Source: Hamadaea flava
Lineage (GTDB): Bacteria > Actinomycetota > Actinomycetes > Mycobacteriales > Micromonosporaceae
Direction of reading: 5' to 3'
Length of the DNA stretch: 64,000 nt
Assembly (NCBI RefSeq): GCF_024172085.1
Contig: NZ_JAMZDZ010000001.1
Span: 620,001-684,000, forward strand
The stretch's first letter is position 1. Every line of letters begins with the position of its first letter. The position numbers and the translations under genes are program-made. The notes beneath the pieces were generated by a model. That model was not told the DNA's origin. It ran no database searches and was given only the letters and a program-made list of their open reading frames with translations. Shown here piece after piece: positions 50,060-58,970 of this stretch.

Positions 50060-50809
50060 TCAGGACTCGGCCATCCGGCGCGGGTCGTTCATCAGTGCCA
50101 TCGTCTCGGCGAACAGCGCGTCGAGCCGGCCCTGCGCGGTGGGTGCGCCGGCGTGGTCACGCAGCCGGTCGCGGGCGATCGTCAGTGCCTCGTTGAGCGC
50201 GTGGGCGATGCTGCCGCCGGACTGGTCGGCGGCCCAGTTGGCGTCGATGTCGCAGCCGGTCAGCCCGCTTGCGTTGAGCTTGACGGTGACGGTGCGGGTG
50301 CGGTTGGTCCCCTCGAAGTGCTGCACCAGGGGCGAGTCGGCGGCGATCTCGTCGACCCGGTCCATCTCCCGCATCATCTCCTCGGCCAACTCGTCGATCC
50401 GCCGGGGCTGGACCGGAGGTGTGTCGCGGCGGAACATCGCCGGCACGTCGTTCAACGGCGTCGTGAACTGCTCCACCGAGTCCTCGCGCATGGCGCGCTG
50501 CATCTTGTCGCCCCACTCGCCGCCCTCGAGGGTTCGCGACCAGTCCTGCACCCGGGACTCCGACGCCTGGCCGAACGCGTTGAGGACCGCGGCGCCGAGG
50601 GCGTCGGGCTTGACCCGGCGCGGCCAGTCCGAGGAGACGTCCATCCGCTCGGGCAGTCCGGCCGCGTCGAGCACGATGTTCACCGCGCCCGAGGTGTCCT
50701 CGGCCTGCGTACGCTGCGGCGCGGTGGCGTCGGCCTCCTTGAGCAGGCCTTGCAGCATCGCCGCGTATTGCTCCATGCGGGCCAGCTCATGCATGAGCTC
50801 GTCGTTCAC
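50060..50809 (-). CDS. YbaB/EbfC-like protein
   Basis: A 249-residue protein with two YbaB-type halves. Each pairs a helix with a beta-hairpin: MNDELMHELARMEQYAAMLQ ... GAVNIVLDAAGLPERMDVSS and RRIDELAEEMMREMDRVDEI ... RTRTVTVKLNASGLTGCDID. YbaB-like proteins are common beside actinobacterial WXG100 genes. The N-terminal half is longer than usual. DNA binding is possible but not shown. Confidence 0.72.
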   Translation of the reverse strand: MNDELMHELARMEQYAAMLQGLLKEADATAPQRTQAEDTSGAVNIVLDAAGLPERMDVSSDWPRRVKPDALGAAVLNAFGQASESRVQDWSRTLEGGEWGDKMQRAMREDSVEQFTTPLNDVPAMFRRDTPPVQPRRIDELAEEMMREMDRVDEIAADSPLVQHFEGTNRTRTVTVKLNASGLTGCDIDANWAADQSGGSIAHALNEALTIARDRLRDHAGAPTAQGRLDALFAETMALMNDPRRMAES

Positions 50810-50845
50810 GTTCGTTCCTCCCCTGAGGTCAGCTGTATGCGGGCG

Positions 50846-51247
50846 TCACGCCGGACGGCCACGGATGACGCTCACGGCTGCGGCCAGCATGGCCAGGCAC
50901 GCCGCCGAAGCGACGACGCCGATCCCGACGTCGGCCGAGCCGTTGCCCCGGTTGAAGTAGGCGAGCGCCACCCATTCGACGCCCAGCGCCAGGACGACGG
51001 TCACGAGGCCCGTCACCCAGCGGAAGCCCCGTGACGCTCCACGAGCCGCCGTGGCCACCAGCAACGCCAGAACGGACACCGCGACGAGGGTCGCGACGCC
51101 GGGCTTGCCCAGGCTGTTGTCGGGTTGGCTGTCCGGGCGGAGCAACCAGACTCCGCCCACCGTGGCAAGGCACACCACGCCCAGAACCGCCCAGAAGATC
51201 GGACCGGTCTGCTGCTTAGGTCGCTGCGCGTTCAAGTTTTGCCCCAC
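50846..51247 (-). CDS. Small four-helix membrane protein heading the operon
   Basis: A 133-residue protein with four hydrophobic segments (18-34, 52-69, 78-98, 106-126). It is the first gene of the leftward WXG100-type operon and is separated by 36 bases from the YbaB-like gene. No family is recognised. An inverted repeat lies 10 bases upstream of ATG 51247. Confidence 0.65.
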   Translation of the reverse strand: MGQNLNAQRPKQQTGPIFWAVLGVVCLATVGGVWLLRPDSQPDNSLGKPGVATLVAVSVLALLVATAARGASRGFRWVTGLVTVVLALGVEWVALAYFNRGNGSADVGIGVVASAACLAMLAAAVSVIRGRPA

Positions 51248-51256
51248 GGGAGGCGA

Positions 51257-51281
51257 TCCTATGGATCACAATCACATAGGA
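51257..51281. promoter_or_regulatory. Inverted repeat TCCTATG-N11-CATAGGA
   Basis: TCCTATG (51257-51263) and CATAGGA (51275-51281) are perfect complements. They lie in the AT-richer 243-base divergent gap between the WXG100-type operon and the SARP regulator, 10 bases from the operon start. An operator is the simplest reading; no gene is seen in the gap. Confidence 0.55.
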
Positions 51282-51490
51282 CAATCCATCATCGGCCAAC
51301 CTGTGGATAACTTCCCTACCGCACCCACGACGACCACCTATTCCTGGTCGGCTCGGGCAGGTCTGCGCTCAAGGCGTACGCCGCGGGCGGCCGGTCGAAC
51401 GCCAATACACGCGGCATTTCCGCGAATCTACGCGCTCCGCCGCCGACGACCCTGGAGCAGGCCCGCCACCTGGTGGTTAGGATGCCCGCT

Positions 51491-54400
51491 ATGGATCTTG
51501 GCGTGCCGCGGCTCCGGCTACGCCTGCTCGGCGGGTTCGGGACAGACCGGCCGGGTGGCCCACCGACCGTCGGACGATGGTCCCGGCCAAGCGCCCAGAC
51601 CCTGGTGAAACTGCTGGCCGTGACGTCTGGTCATCGGCTGCATCGCGAGCAGGTGATGGACGTCTGCTGGCCCGACGCCGAACCGGGCGCTGCCATCCGG
51701 AGCCTTCGAGTGGCCCTGCATGCCGCCCGGCACGCCTTGGAACCTGAATTGCCGCCGCGTACGCCGTCGTCGTATCTGCTCGGTGAGGGCGATCTGTTGT
51801 GGCTGAGTCCGCAACTGGTGACGGTGGACTTCGACGAGGCGATGGCCGCCGCCGAAGCCGCGCTGACCGTGCGACCACCCATCGCCGCCCACCTGGAGCC
51901 GGCGTACCAGAGCCTGGCCGAGGAGCTTCTGCCGGAGGATCGGTACGCCGACTGGCTGGCACCCAGCCGGGCGGAGCTTTCCGTACGCCGTCGCCGAGTG
52001 ATTCTGGCCCTGGCCGAGGCCTATCGCCTCGACGGGCGAGCGCAACAAGCAGTCGACCTGCTACGTCCGCTGCTCGACCAGGACGTGACGGCCGAAGACG
52101 CCAATCAGGCGATGATCGGCGCGTACCTGACGCTGGGCCAGCGCCGCCACGCCGTGCGGCAGTACCACGCCTGCCGCGACGCGCTCGCCGCCGAACTCGG
52201 CACGCGGCCCAGCCCCGCGACGGAACTGCTCTACCGGCAGGCCCTCGCCGATCAGACTCCCGCCGCCGCACCGGCATCACCGCCTGCACTGCCGGCACAG
52301 GCCCGACGGTCGGAACGATTGCCGCTGGCCGGTCGCGAGCACGCGATCGACCGGCTGCTGCACCCCGACGGGGATACTCCACCACTGGTGCTCGTCAGCG
52401 GGGAGGCGGGCGTAGGCAAGACCCGCCTGATCACCGAGGCGGCTCGGCGGTACGCGGCACGGGGTTCCCTGGTGCTGTGGGGCGCCGGGCACGAGGTGGA
52501 GGGCCACACCCCGTACGGCGCTTGGGTCGAAGCGCTCGACGGCTACCTCGCCGACCGATCCGCGGCCGAGCGTGCGGCGACCGGCTCGCAATATCCGGAG
52601 CTGGCCGCGCTGCTACCGGCATTGGGATTGTCGCCACCGCAGTCCGGAGACCCGGAGTCCGAGCGAGGACGGCTGTTCCGGGCAGTGGCGGCGCTGCTGA
52701 CCGACCTCGCCGTCCGGCCGCTGCTGGTCGTGCTGGACGATCTGCATTCCGCCGACCCCGGCTCGGCGCAACTGCTGCACCACCTGGTCCGGATCAGAGG
52801 CGCCCGGCCTTGGCGGTTCCTGGCCACTTGGCGCGAGGAGGATCTGCCCGCCGATGACGGCCGACGGCGAACCCTCGACACGATGCAGCGTCAAGGAGTC
52901 GCGCAGCGCATGGAGCTCATGCGCCTCGGGCGTGCCGACACCGATCGCCTGGTCTCCGAGGCCGTCGGCCGCGAATTGTCGCCGGCTGATCTGGACCTGG
53001 TGTACCGCCTGTCGCTCGGAAACCCCCTGTACGCGATCGAACTCGCCGGCCAGCTGCGCGCCGGCACGCTGGCGGCGCTCGCCGTCGACGGCGTGGGGGT
53101 CCCGGTCGCGGTCCGGCACCTGGTCGCCGATCGGCTTGCCCGGCTGGCGCCCGGCGCCCGGCGCCTCGTCGAAGCCCTCGCGCTGGCCGGGACCGACGCC
53201 GCCGACGCCGACCTGCTCGACATCGCCGGGCACGGCCTCTACCCGCCGATGTCCGGCCCGGCGGTGGCGGCCGGGCTGGCTGAGGCGACCGACGCCGGGC
53301 TCATCGACGAACGTGAGGTCCTCTCCGACGGACGGCGGGTGCCGGGGCACGGCTTCCGTCATCCGCTCAATCGGCTCGCCTGCGCCGAACGTCTTCCCGA
53401 CGTCGTACGCCGGCAGGTGCACACCGCGTACGCCGACGCTGTGCTGCGCCGCCGTCCCGACGCGGTCGACACCCTCGTCTTCCACCTGACCCGGGCGGAC
53501 GATCCTAGGGCGACCACCTACCTCGAGCTGGCCGCCCGCAGGTCGGCTTCGCTGTACGCCAATGAGAGCGCGGCCGGGTACTACGAGCAGCTCGTCGAAC
53601 GGCTCGACGTGGCCGAAGGGGCAGCCGCCGAACAACGCCTGGCATGGGCGGCGGTGCTGCGACGGCTGGGGCGCTATCGCGAAGCCGAAGAGGTCCTCGC
53701 CGTCGCGCGTACCGCGCTGGCGAGCGACAACCACTATGGACCGGCCCGTACGGCCGAGCTGGCGTTGTCGGCCGACATCACGCTGAGCCGGATTCATGTG
53801 GACGCCGGGCGTCCGCAACGGGCCGTCGACCTGGTGGCCGCGAAGCAACCGTCCGGCGCCGTCGCGCCGGCGATTCACGCCGAGCTTCGCCTGACCCAGG
53901 CGCTGGCCTGGTTCGCCACGGGGCGGTACGAGCGCAGTCTGACGTCCGCCGAGAACACCATCCAGCAGGCCGGCCGGCTACCCGGGTCGGCGGGACACCG
54001 GTTGCTGATCCGCGCCATGGTCACCCGGTCGATCTGCCTGGCGTTGCTCGGGCGGCGTGCCGACGCCGACGACGCCGCGCGGCAGGCTCTTCCGCTGGCT
54101 CAGGGCTTGGGTGACCCGGCCCTGACCAGCACGGTCACCGCCCAGCTCAGCGAGCTCGCCGGTCTGGACGGCCGGCTCATCGACGCCCGCGACTACGCCC
54201 GGCAGGCGCTCGACCTCGCCGGGCAGACCGGCGACCCGGCGCAGCTGGCGTTCCGGCGTGGCAATCTCGGCCGGCTGTGCCTGCTGGCCGGTGACTGGGC
54301 AGCCGGAGCGCGACTGCTGCGTACGGCGTTGGCGCTGGCCCGGCCGCTCGGCACTCCGTGGTGCCTGCCGTACGCGCTGATCAATCTCGGCGTCGAACTG

Positions 54401-54928
54401 CTCTGGCGGGAGGAGGACGACGTCGCCGAGGCCCACCTGACGGAATGCCGGAACCTGGTCGAGTCCACCGGCGATCGGCAGGCCCTGTCCGATGCGCTCA
54501 CGCTGCTCGCCGAGATCGAGATCCGGCGAAACCGTCCACATGTGGCACTCGACCTCGTCGGGAGCGTTCGCACCGCCTCCGCCGACGCCGTACGCGCCGC
54601 GGCGTACCTGGCGGCAGGCGAGCCCGAACAGGCTCTGGCCGCTGTCGCCAGGCGCGACGATCATGATCGGGTCGCCGGCGTCGAAGCGGACCGGGTGCGC
54701 GCCCTCGCGCTGGCCACCCTCGGGCGTACGCCCGAAGCCGTCGCTGTGCTGACTACGGCGATCGCGGCTGCCGAGGCGATGCCCTATCCGTACGGGCTGA
54801 CGCGCCTGTTGGAAGCGCGCGCCGGCATCGTCGGCGGCCCGCTCGCGCGACGAGACCGCGCACGGGCCGCGTCGCTGCGGGAACACCTGCGCCGGGGTGT
54901 GGCGGAGGGATCGCAGCCGGAGCATTAG
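51491..54928 (+). CDS. Large SARP-type regulator: BTAD, AAA ATPase, TPR
   Basis: About 1145 residues. Starts at GTG 51473, ATG 51482 or ATG 51491 are all possible; I chose the last because it begins directly before LGVPRLRLRLLGGFG. An N-terminal OmpR-like winged helix (LVKLLAVTSGHRLHREQVMD) is followed by a bacterial transcriptional activation domain (AHLEPAYQSLAEELLPEDRY ... RRHAVRQYHACRDALAAELG). The AAA domain has Walker A SGEAGVGKTRLITEAARR near 300 and Walker B LLVVLDDLHSAD. The C-terminal half is TPR-like. It probably activates the downstream TusA-like and subtilisin genes or a distant cluster. Confidence 0.9.
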   Translation: MDLGVPRLRLRLLGGFGTDRPGGPPTVGRWSRPSAQTLVKLLAVTSGHRLHREQVMDVCWPDAEPGAAIRSLRVALHAARHALEPELPPRTPSSYLLGEGDLLWLSPQLVTVDFDEAMAAAEAALTVRPPIAAHLEPAYQSLAEELLPEDRYADWLAPSRAELSVRRRRVILALAEAYRLDGRAQQAVDLLRPLLDQDVTAEDANQAMIGAYLTLGQRRHAVRQYHACRDALAAELGTRPSPATELLYRQALADQTPAAAPASPPALPAQARRSERLPLAGREHAIDRLLHPDGDTPPLVLVSGEAGVGKTRLITEAARRYAARGSLVLWGAGHEVEGHTPYGAWVEALDGYLADRSAAERAATGSQYPELAALLPALGLSPPQSGDPESERGRLFRAVAALLTDLAVRPLLVVLDDLHSADPGSAQLLHHLVRIRGARPWRFLATWREEDLPADDGRRRTLDTMQRQGVAQRMELMRLGRADTDRLVSEAVGRELSPADLDLVYRLSLGNPLYAIELAGQLRAGTLAALAVDGVGVPVAVRHLVADRLARLAPGARRLVEALALAGTDAADADLLDIAGHGLYPPMSGPAVAAGLAEATDAGLIDEREVLSDGRRVPGHGFRHPLNRLACAERLPDVVRRQVHTAYADAVLRRRPDAVDTLVFHLTRADDPRATTYLELAARRSASLYANESAAGYYEQLVERLDVAEGAAAEQRLAWAAVLRRLGRYREAEEVLAVARTALASDNHYGPARTAELALSADITLSRIHVDAGRPQRAVDLVAAKQPSGAVAPAIHAELRLTQALAWFATGRYERSLTSAENTIQQAGRLPGSAGHRLLIRAMVTRSICLALLGRRADADDAARQALPLAQGLGDPALTSTVTAQLSELAGLDGRLIDARDYARQALDLAGQTGDPAQLAFRRGNLGRLCLLAGDWAAGARLLRTALALARPLGTPWCLPYALINLGVELLWREEDDVAEAHLTECRNLVESTGDRQALSDALTLLAEIEIRRNRPHVALDLVGSVRTASADAVRAAAYLAAGEPEQALAAVARRDDHDRVAGVEADRVRALALATLGRTPEAVAVLTTAIAAAEAMPYPYGLTRLLEARAGIVGGPLARRDRARAASLREHLRRGVAEGSQPEH

Positions 54929-55040
54929 CCGGCCGAGCAGTCGCGACCGCACCGGTAACGGCTCAGTAATGGCGGCTTTCTACCGTGCGGCACTGTCCTC
55001 GCCCGCGTACGCGCGGGTCCCGCCCTCATCTGGAGCACGG

Positions 55041-55325
55041 ATGCCTGCGAACCCCCCACCGGCCACCGTCGTCATCGACGCCGGCGGTGAACCGTGGTCG
55101 CGGATCATCCCCCTACTCGACGGCTGGGTCGATCGGCTGCCCGACGGCGGCCTGATCGAGCTGGTCGGCGAAGACCCGCACCTACCCGACGCGCTCGCCG
55201 GCTGGTGCGCCGAACACGGCTTCCCGATGCACCGGCTGGCCGCCCGCGCCGGACACCGCATCGAACTGCCACCCGCCGGGACCACCGCGACCGCGGCCGA
55301 CCGGCCACCCCACCCCGACCTGTGA
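55041..55325 (+). CDS. TusA-fold small protein lacking the sulphur-carrier cysteine
   Basis: ATG 55041 with GGAG six bases upstream gives 94 residues. WSRIIPLLDGWVDRLPDGGL, then IELVGEDPHLPDALAGWCAE and HGFPMHRLAA, follow the TusA/SirA order: helix after the first loop, beta strand, acidic DP turn, helix ending in W, then GH-like turn. The catalytic CPxP is replaced by GGEPW, so sulphur transfer by that cysteine is impossible. It ends 16 bases before the subtilisin start and is probably co-translated. Confidence 0.7.
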   Translation: MPANPPPATVVIDAGGEPWSRIIPLLDGWVDRLPDGGLIELVGEDPHLPDALAGWCAEHGFPMHRLAARAGHRIELPPAGTTATAADRPPHPDL

Positions 55326-55341
55326 CGCTAGGGAGAACCTC

Positions 55342-58300
55342 GTGCGACAACGAACCCGGACCGCGGCAGCACTGCTGACCGCGCTCACCCTGGCCGTCGG
55401 CCCCGTGCCGGCCGCCACCGCCGCGGCGACCGCGACCGCGGCCGCCCAGCCGATCCCGAGCACCGGTGACACGATCACCGTCACCCTCATCACCGGAGAC
55501 ACCGTCACCATCGCCACCGGGCCCGGCGGGATCGCGGCCGCGGAGCCGCACACCGGCCCGGGACGTGACGACATCACCTTCACCACTCGGTCCGACGGAC
55601 CGGGTGACATCACCGTGATCCCGTCCGACGCGTTGACGCTGGTCGCCGCGGGACGCCTCGACGAGCGGCTGTTCGACGTGGACCGGCTGGTCGCCTACGG
55701 CTACACCGGGGAGTCCGACCTGCCGCTCATCGTCGAGCAGACCAGCAGCGCCGGCGTCGCGACCCTGGCGAGGGAACTGCCCGCCGCCAAGGTCACCAAG
55801 CATCTGCCGAAGCTGCGGATGAACACGATGCGGGCCGCCAAGGCGCAACGAAAGGACCTGTGGCGGCAGCTCGTCAACGGCGACCGGCTGCAGCCCGGCC
55901 TGGACCGAGTGTGGCTCGACGGGCAGACCCGGATCAGCCTCGACCAATCGGTGCCGCAGATCGGTGCGCCCGACGCGTGGAAGGCCGGTTACACCGGCGC
56001 CGGGGTCACCGTCGCCATGCTCGACAGCGGCTACGACTCCGATCATCCGATGCTGGCCGGCCGAGTCGCGCTCGCCCAGGACTTCACCGGCGTCGGCAGT
56101 GCCGAGGACGACCACGGCCACGGCACCCACGTGCTGTCGACCATCGGCGGCGCCACCGACGGAAACCTCCGGGGCGTCGCACCGGAAGCCCGCCTGGTCG
56201 TCGGCAAGATCTGCACAGCAGGCGGAAGCTGCCCCGACTCGGCGACACTGGCCGGCATGGAGTGGGCGGTCACCACCGCCGGAGCCAAGATCGTCAGCAT
56301 GAGCATCGGCGGACCGGACGAAGCCGGTGACGACCCGCTGGAGTACGCGATCAACGAGTTGTCGGCGCAGACGGGCGCGCTGTTCGTGGTGGCCGCGGGC
56401 AACTCCGGCGAGAACGGGCTGAACACCGTGGAGAGCCCTGGCACCGCCGACGCCGCGCTGTCGGTCGGCGCCGTCGGGCGCGACGACTCACTGGCGTACT
56501 TCTCCAGCCGGGGCGCGCGCCTGGGCGACAACGCTGTCAAGCCCGAGATCACCGCCCCCGGCGTGGGCATCGTCGCGGCCAAACTCGGCGGTGGTTCGGT
56601 CGCCATGAGCGGCACCTCCATGGCCACCCCGCACGTCTCCGGCGCGGCCGCGTTACTGGCCCAGCAACATCCTCAGTGGAACGGTCAGCAGCTCAAGTCC
56701 GCGCTGATGGGCGCGGCCAAGCCGAAAGACGGGCTGACGGCGTACCACCAGGGAACCGGACGAGTCGACCTGACGCGGGCCGTGAGCCAGCAGGTGACCG
56801 TGACACCCGCGAACCTGTCCGCTGTGGCGGGCTGGAGCCGCGAACCCGGCGCCGAGAAGTCCCACCAGCTGACGTACCGCAACGACGGTGACGTCGCGAC
56901 CAGCTTGAAGCTGACCGTCGGTACGCCGTCCTCCCCCGGTGGCCAGGTCGGCAACACGGCACTGTTCACTCTGGACCGGGACACGATCGACGTGCCCGCA
57001 CACGGAACGGCGAGCGTCGCCGTCACCGTCCACGACGTGATGCCGCGTGGCACGCAGGCCGCGATCCTGACCGCCGCGAGCGCCGACGGCACGGTGTCGG
57101 TCCGCAGCATCCTCGCCGACGACACCCCGGTGCCGTCGTGGAAGGTCAGCGCCACGGTGCTCGACCGGAACGGAGCACCGGCCCGCGGAACAGTCGAGCT
57201 CGTCGACCGGTACAACGCCCGCAACTACTACCTCAACCTCGTTAACGGCGTCGCGATGACGACGGTGCCTGAGGGCGAGTACTACGCGGCGCAGAACATC
57301 AACACCACGACGCCGCGCAGTGGTTCCCTCGTGATCGTGCCGGTGACAGTGTCGGCCGACACGGCGATCACCTTGGACGCGCGGGCGGCCAACCCGGTCG
57401 ACGTCCAGCTCCACGACCCTCAGGCCGAAGGGGTCGCACTCGTCGCCAGCGTCACCGTGCCCTTCGGCGACGGAACGCGCGCGTACAGCTCGGTCGCCGG
57501 TCGCGCCGCGGACTTCGGCACCGTCTACGTCGCGCCGATGACCGACCCGCGAGCCGGCTACCGCGCGTACGCCACGTTCGCGCAGAGGGGAGCAACGTCG
57601 GCGAACCCGAGTCCCTACTTCTACGAGATCATCGACGAGCGCGCCGGTGGCGTGCCCGCCGATCTGACCTACGAGACCGGCCGGGAACGGCTCGCCAAGG
57701 TGACCGTCGACTATCGCGGGCAGGGCGCCGAGTCCACCGGCGACAGCGGTACCACCCCGGCCGGATCCGCGCACCCCACGATCACGTTCGACCAGCCGGT
57801 GATGTTCCCGTCGCGGGTGGAGCACTACCGCACCCCGGGAGCGTGGAACGATCGCATCCGGGTCGCCGGGCGCATGTCGCTCCAGATTCCGCCACGCGTC
57901 TACGGTCCCGGCCAGGACAACCGCCTGGTCTGGAACAGCGGCGTCGTCGGGCCGAACATGACGCTCGACGCCTTCGCCCGCCAGGGCGACAACATGGGCC
58001 TGCACTCCTCCAACGTGGTGCAGTGGTTCATCGGCGGCAACGACGGCGAGTACGGCACCGACTGGGGCGCCGAAGGCACCCTCGACCTCAGCCGCGACGG
58101 ACAGCTGATCAAGCGGTGGAACGCCGTCGGCATGGCCCAGTCCGGCACCCGGGTCCCCACCGACCCCGGGGTCTACTCGCTGCACGGCAGCGTGACCCGT
58201 AGCCGGCCGTACGCCGGACTGTCCACCAAACTCGACGTCGAGTGGACCTTCCCCTCGGCCAGTTCCGCCGACCTCGTCGTGATTCCGCTCATCGGCGTAC

Positions 58301-58596
58301 ACGCCGACGTCAAGGGCCTCGACCTGAACAACGCCGCCCAGGCCAACAGCACCTCGCAGATCACGCTCACGCTGCAGCGCAGCCAGAGCGCCGCACCGTC
58401 GCCGACGACGCTGACCAGCCTGGAGGTCTCATTCGACGACGGGGTCACCTGGCAGCCGGTCGACGTCGACGGCGGGACGGCGAAGATCAAGAACCCTGCC
58501 GGAGACGGATACGCGTCGCTGCGGGCCACCGCCCACGACGAGGCGGGCAACACCGTCCGTCAGACGATCATCCGCGCCTACGGCGTACGGGCGTGA
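55342..58596 (+). CDS. Secreted subtilisin-like S8 protease with large C-terminal region
   Basis: GTG 55342 follows GGGAGA. The 1084-residue protein has a signal peptide (LLTALTLAVGPVPAATAA), a propeptide to about 190 and an S8 domain with Asp 228 (VAMLDSGYD), His 260 (DDHGHGTHV), oxyanion Asn near 354 (AAGNSGENG) and Ser 426 (SGTSMATPH). From about 490 to the end are beta-rich domains that may bind cell wall or substrate. A strong terminator follows the stop. With TusA-like and SARP genes upstream, expression may depend on the SARP regulator. Confidence 0.93.
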   Translation: MRQRTRTAAALLTALTLAVGPVPAATAAATATAAAQPIPSTGDTITVTLITGDTVTIATGPGGIAAAEPHTGPGRDDITFTTRSDGPGDITVIPSDALTLVAAGRLDERLFDVDRLVAYGYTGESDLPLIVEQTSSAGVATLARELPAAKVTKHLPKLRMNTMRAAKAQRKDLWRQLVNGDRLQPGLDRVWLDGQTRISLDQSVPQIGAPDAWKAGYTGAGVTVAMLDSGYDSDHPMLAGRVALAQDFTGVGSAEDDHGHGTHVLSTIGGATDGNLRGVAPEARLVVGKICTAGGSCPDSATLAGMEWAVTTAGAKIVSMSIGGPDEAGDDPLEYAINELSAQTGALFVVAAGNSGENGLNTVESPGTADAALSVGAVGRDDSLAYFSSRGARLGDNAVKPEITAPGVGIVAAKLGGGSVAMSGTSMATPHVSGAAALLAQQHPQWNGQQLKSALMGAAKPKDGLTAYHQGTGRVDLTRAVSQQVTVTPANLSAVAGWSREPGAEKSHQLTYRNDGDVATSLKLTVGTPSSPGGQVGNTALFTLDRDTIDVPAHGTASVAVTVHDVMPRGTQAAILTAASADGTVSVRSILADDTPVPSWKVSATVLDRNGAPARGTVELVDRYNARNYYLNLVNGVAMTTVPEGEYYAAQNINTTTPRSGSLVIVPVTVSADTAITLDARAANPVDVQLHDPQAEGVALVASVTVPFGDGTRAYSSVAGRAADFGTVYVAPMTDPRAGYRAYATFAQRGATSANPSPYFYEIIDERAGGVPADLTYETGRERLAKVTVDYRGQGAESTGDSGTTPAGSAHPTITFDQPVMFPSRVEHYRTPGAWNDRIRVAGRMSLQIPPRVYGPGQDNRLVWNSGVVGPNMTLDAFARQGDNMGLHSSNVVQWFIGGNDGEYGTDWGAEGTLDLSRDGQLIKRWNAVGMAQSGTRVPTDPGVYSLHGSVTRSRPYAGLSTKLDVEWTFPSASSADLVVIPLIGVHADVKGLDLNNAAQANSTSQITLTLQRSQSAAPSPTTLTSLEVSFDDGVTWQPVDVDGGTAKIKNPAGDGYASLRATAHDEAGNTVRQTIIRAYGVRA

Positions 58597-58599
58597 CAC

Positions 58600-58641
58600 C
58601 CGGTCCGGCGTCCTGCGGCTCGCCGTGGGACGCCGGACCGG
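58600..58641 (+). terminator. Strong hairpin terminator of subtilisin gene
   Basis: CCGGTCCGGCGTCC (58600-58613) and GGACGCCGGACCGG (58628-58641) are perfect complements with a 14-base loop, starting four bases after the stop. It isolates the protease gene from the peptide-TPR unit downstream. Confidence 0.85.
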
Positions 58642-58833
58642 CCCGTCTTCGCTGCTACGAACCGCCTGCTGCCGCGTCGTCCAGGCGCGGCAGCGTCGGC
58701 CAGCGGCGGGCAGCACGACGGTAAGGAACAGCGTCGGTCGCCGCGTCATCGGTCGACCGTTCCATTCGGTTTCCTTGCCCTGCAACCGACTTCGGCGGCG
58801 CCGCGAGTCGCGACAGCCCTTCCCTTTCATCGA

Positions 58834-58857
58834 TGATCAGCCCTATGATGCTGATCA
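58834..58857. promoter_or_regulatory. Operator-like TGATCAGC-N8-GCTGATCA
   Basis: Perfect 8-bp inverted repeats at 58834-58841 and 58850-58857 around CCTATGAT, which resembles a -10 region. It lies 30 bases before the 27-residue peptide ATG, in an AT-richer pocket. The remaining gap (58642-58833) shows no other gene or hairpin. Confidence 0.6.
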
Positions 58858-58886
58858 CTTCGTTGTGATCTCTCCCGGAGGTGTCC

Positions 58887-58970
58887 ATGAAGAAGATGAC
58901 GATCCGCCACAAGAGCGCCGTGCGCCTGCTGTCCGGAGCCCGTCGGCTCTGGTTCGAATGGTGCTGGTAA
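58887..58970 (+). CDS. 27-residue cationic Trp-rich peptide (ends LWFEWCW)
   Basis: A reading frame found by hand. GGAGG at 58877-58881 lies five bases before ATG 58887, among the best ribosome sites in the window, and TAA is at 58968. The peptide starts MKKMTIRHKSAV, is rich in Lys and Arg and ends GARRLWFEWCW, with three Trp, one Phe and one Cys in the last seven residues. The TPR gene begins inside its end (ATG 58958), so the two are translationally coupled. It could be a modified peptide precursor, a signalling peptide read by the TPR protein, or a leader peptide. The sequence alone does not decide. Confidence 0.7.
   Translation: MKKMTIRHKSAVRLLSGARRLWFEWCW

Noticed and set aside
58887-58970. 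Trp attenuation leader peptide
   Set aside because: Trp codons at the end suggest it, but the downstream gene is a TPR protein, its start overlaps the peptide and no terminator-antiterminator pair follows.
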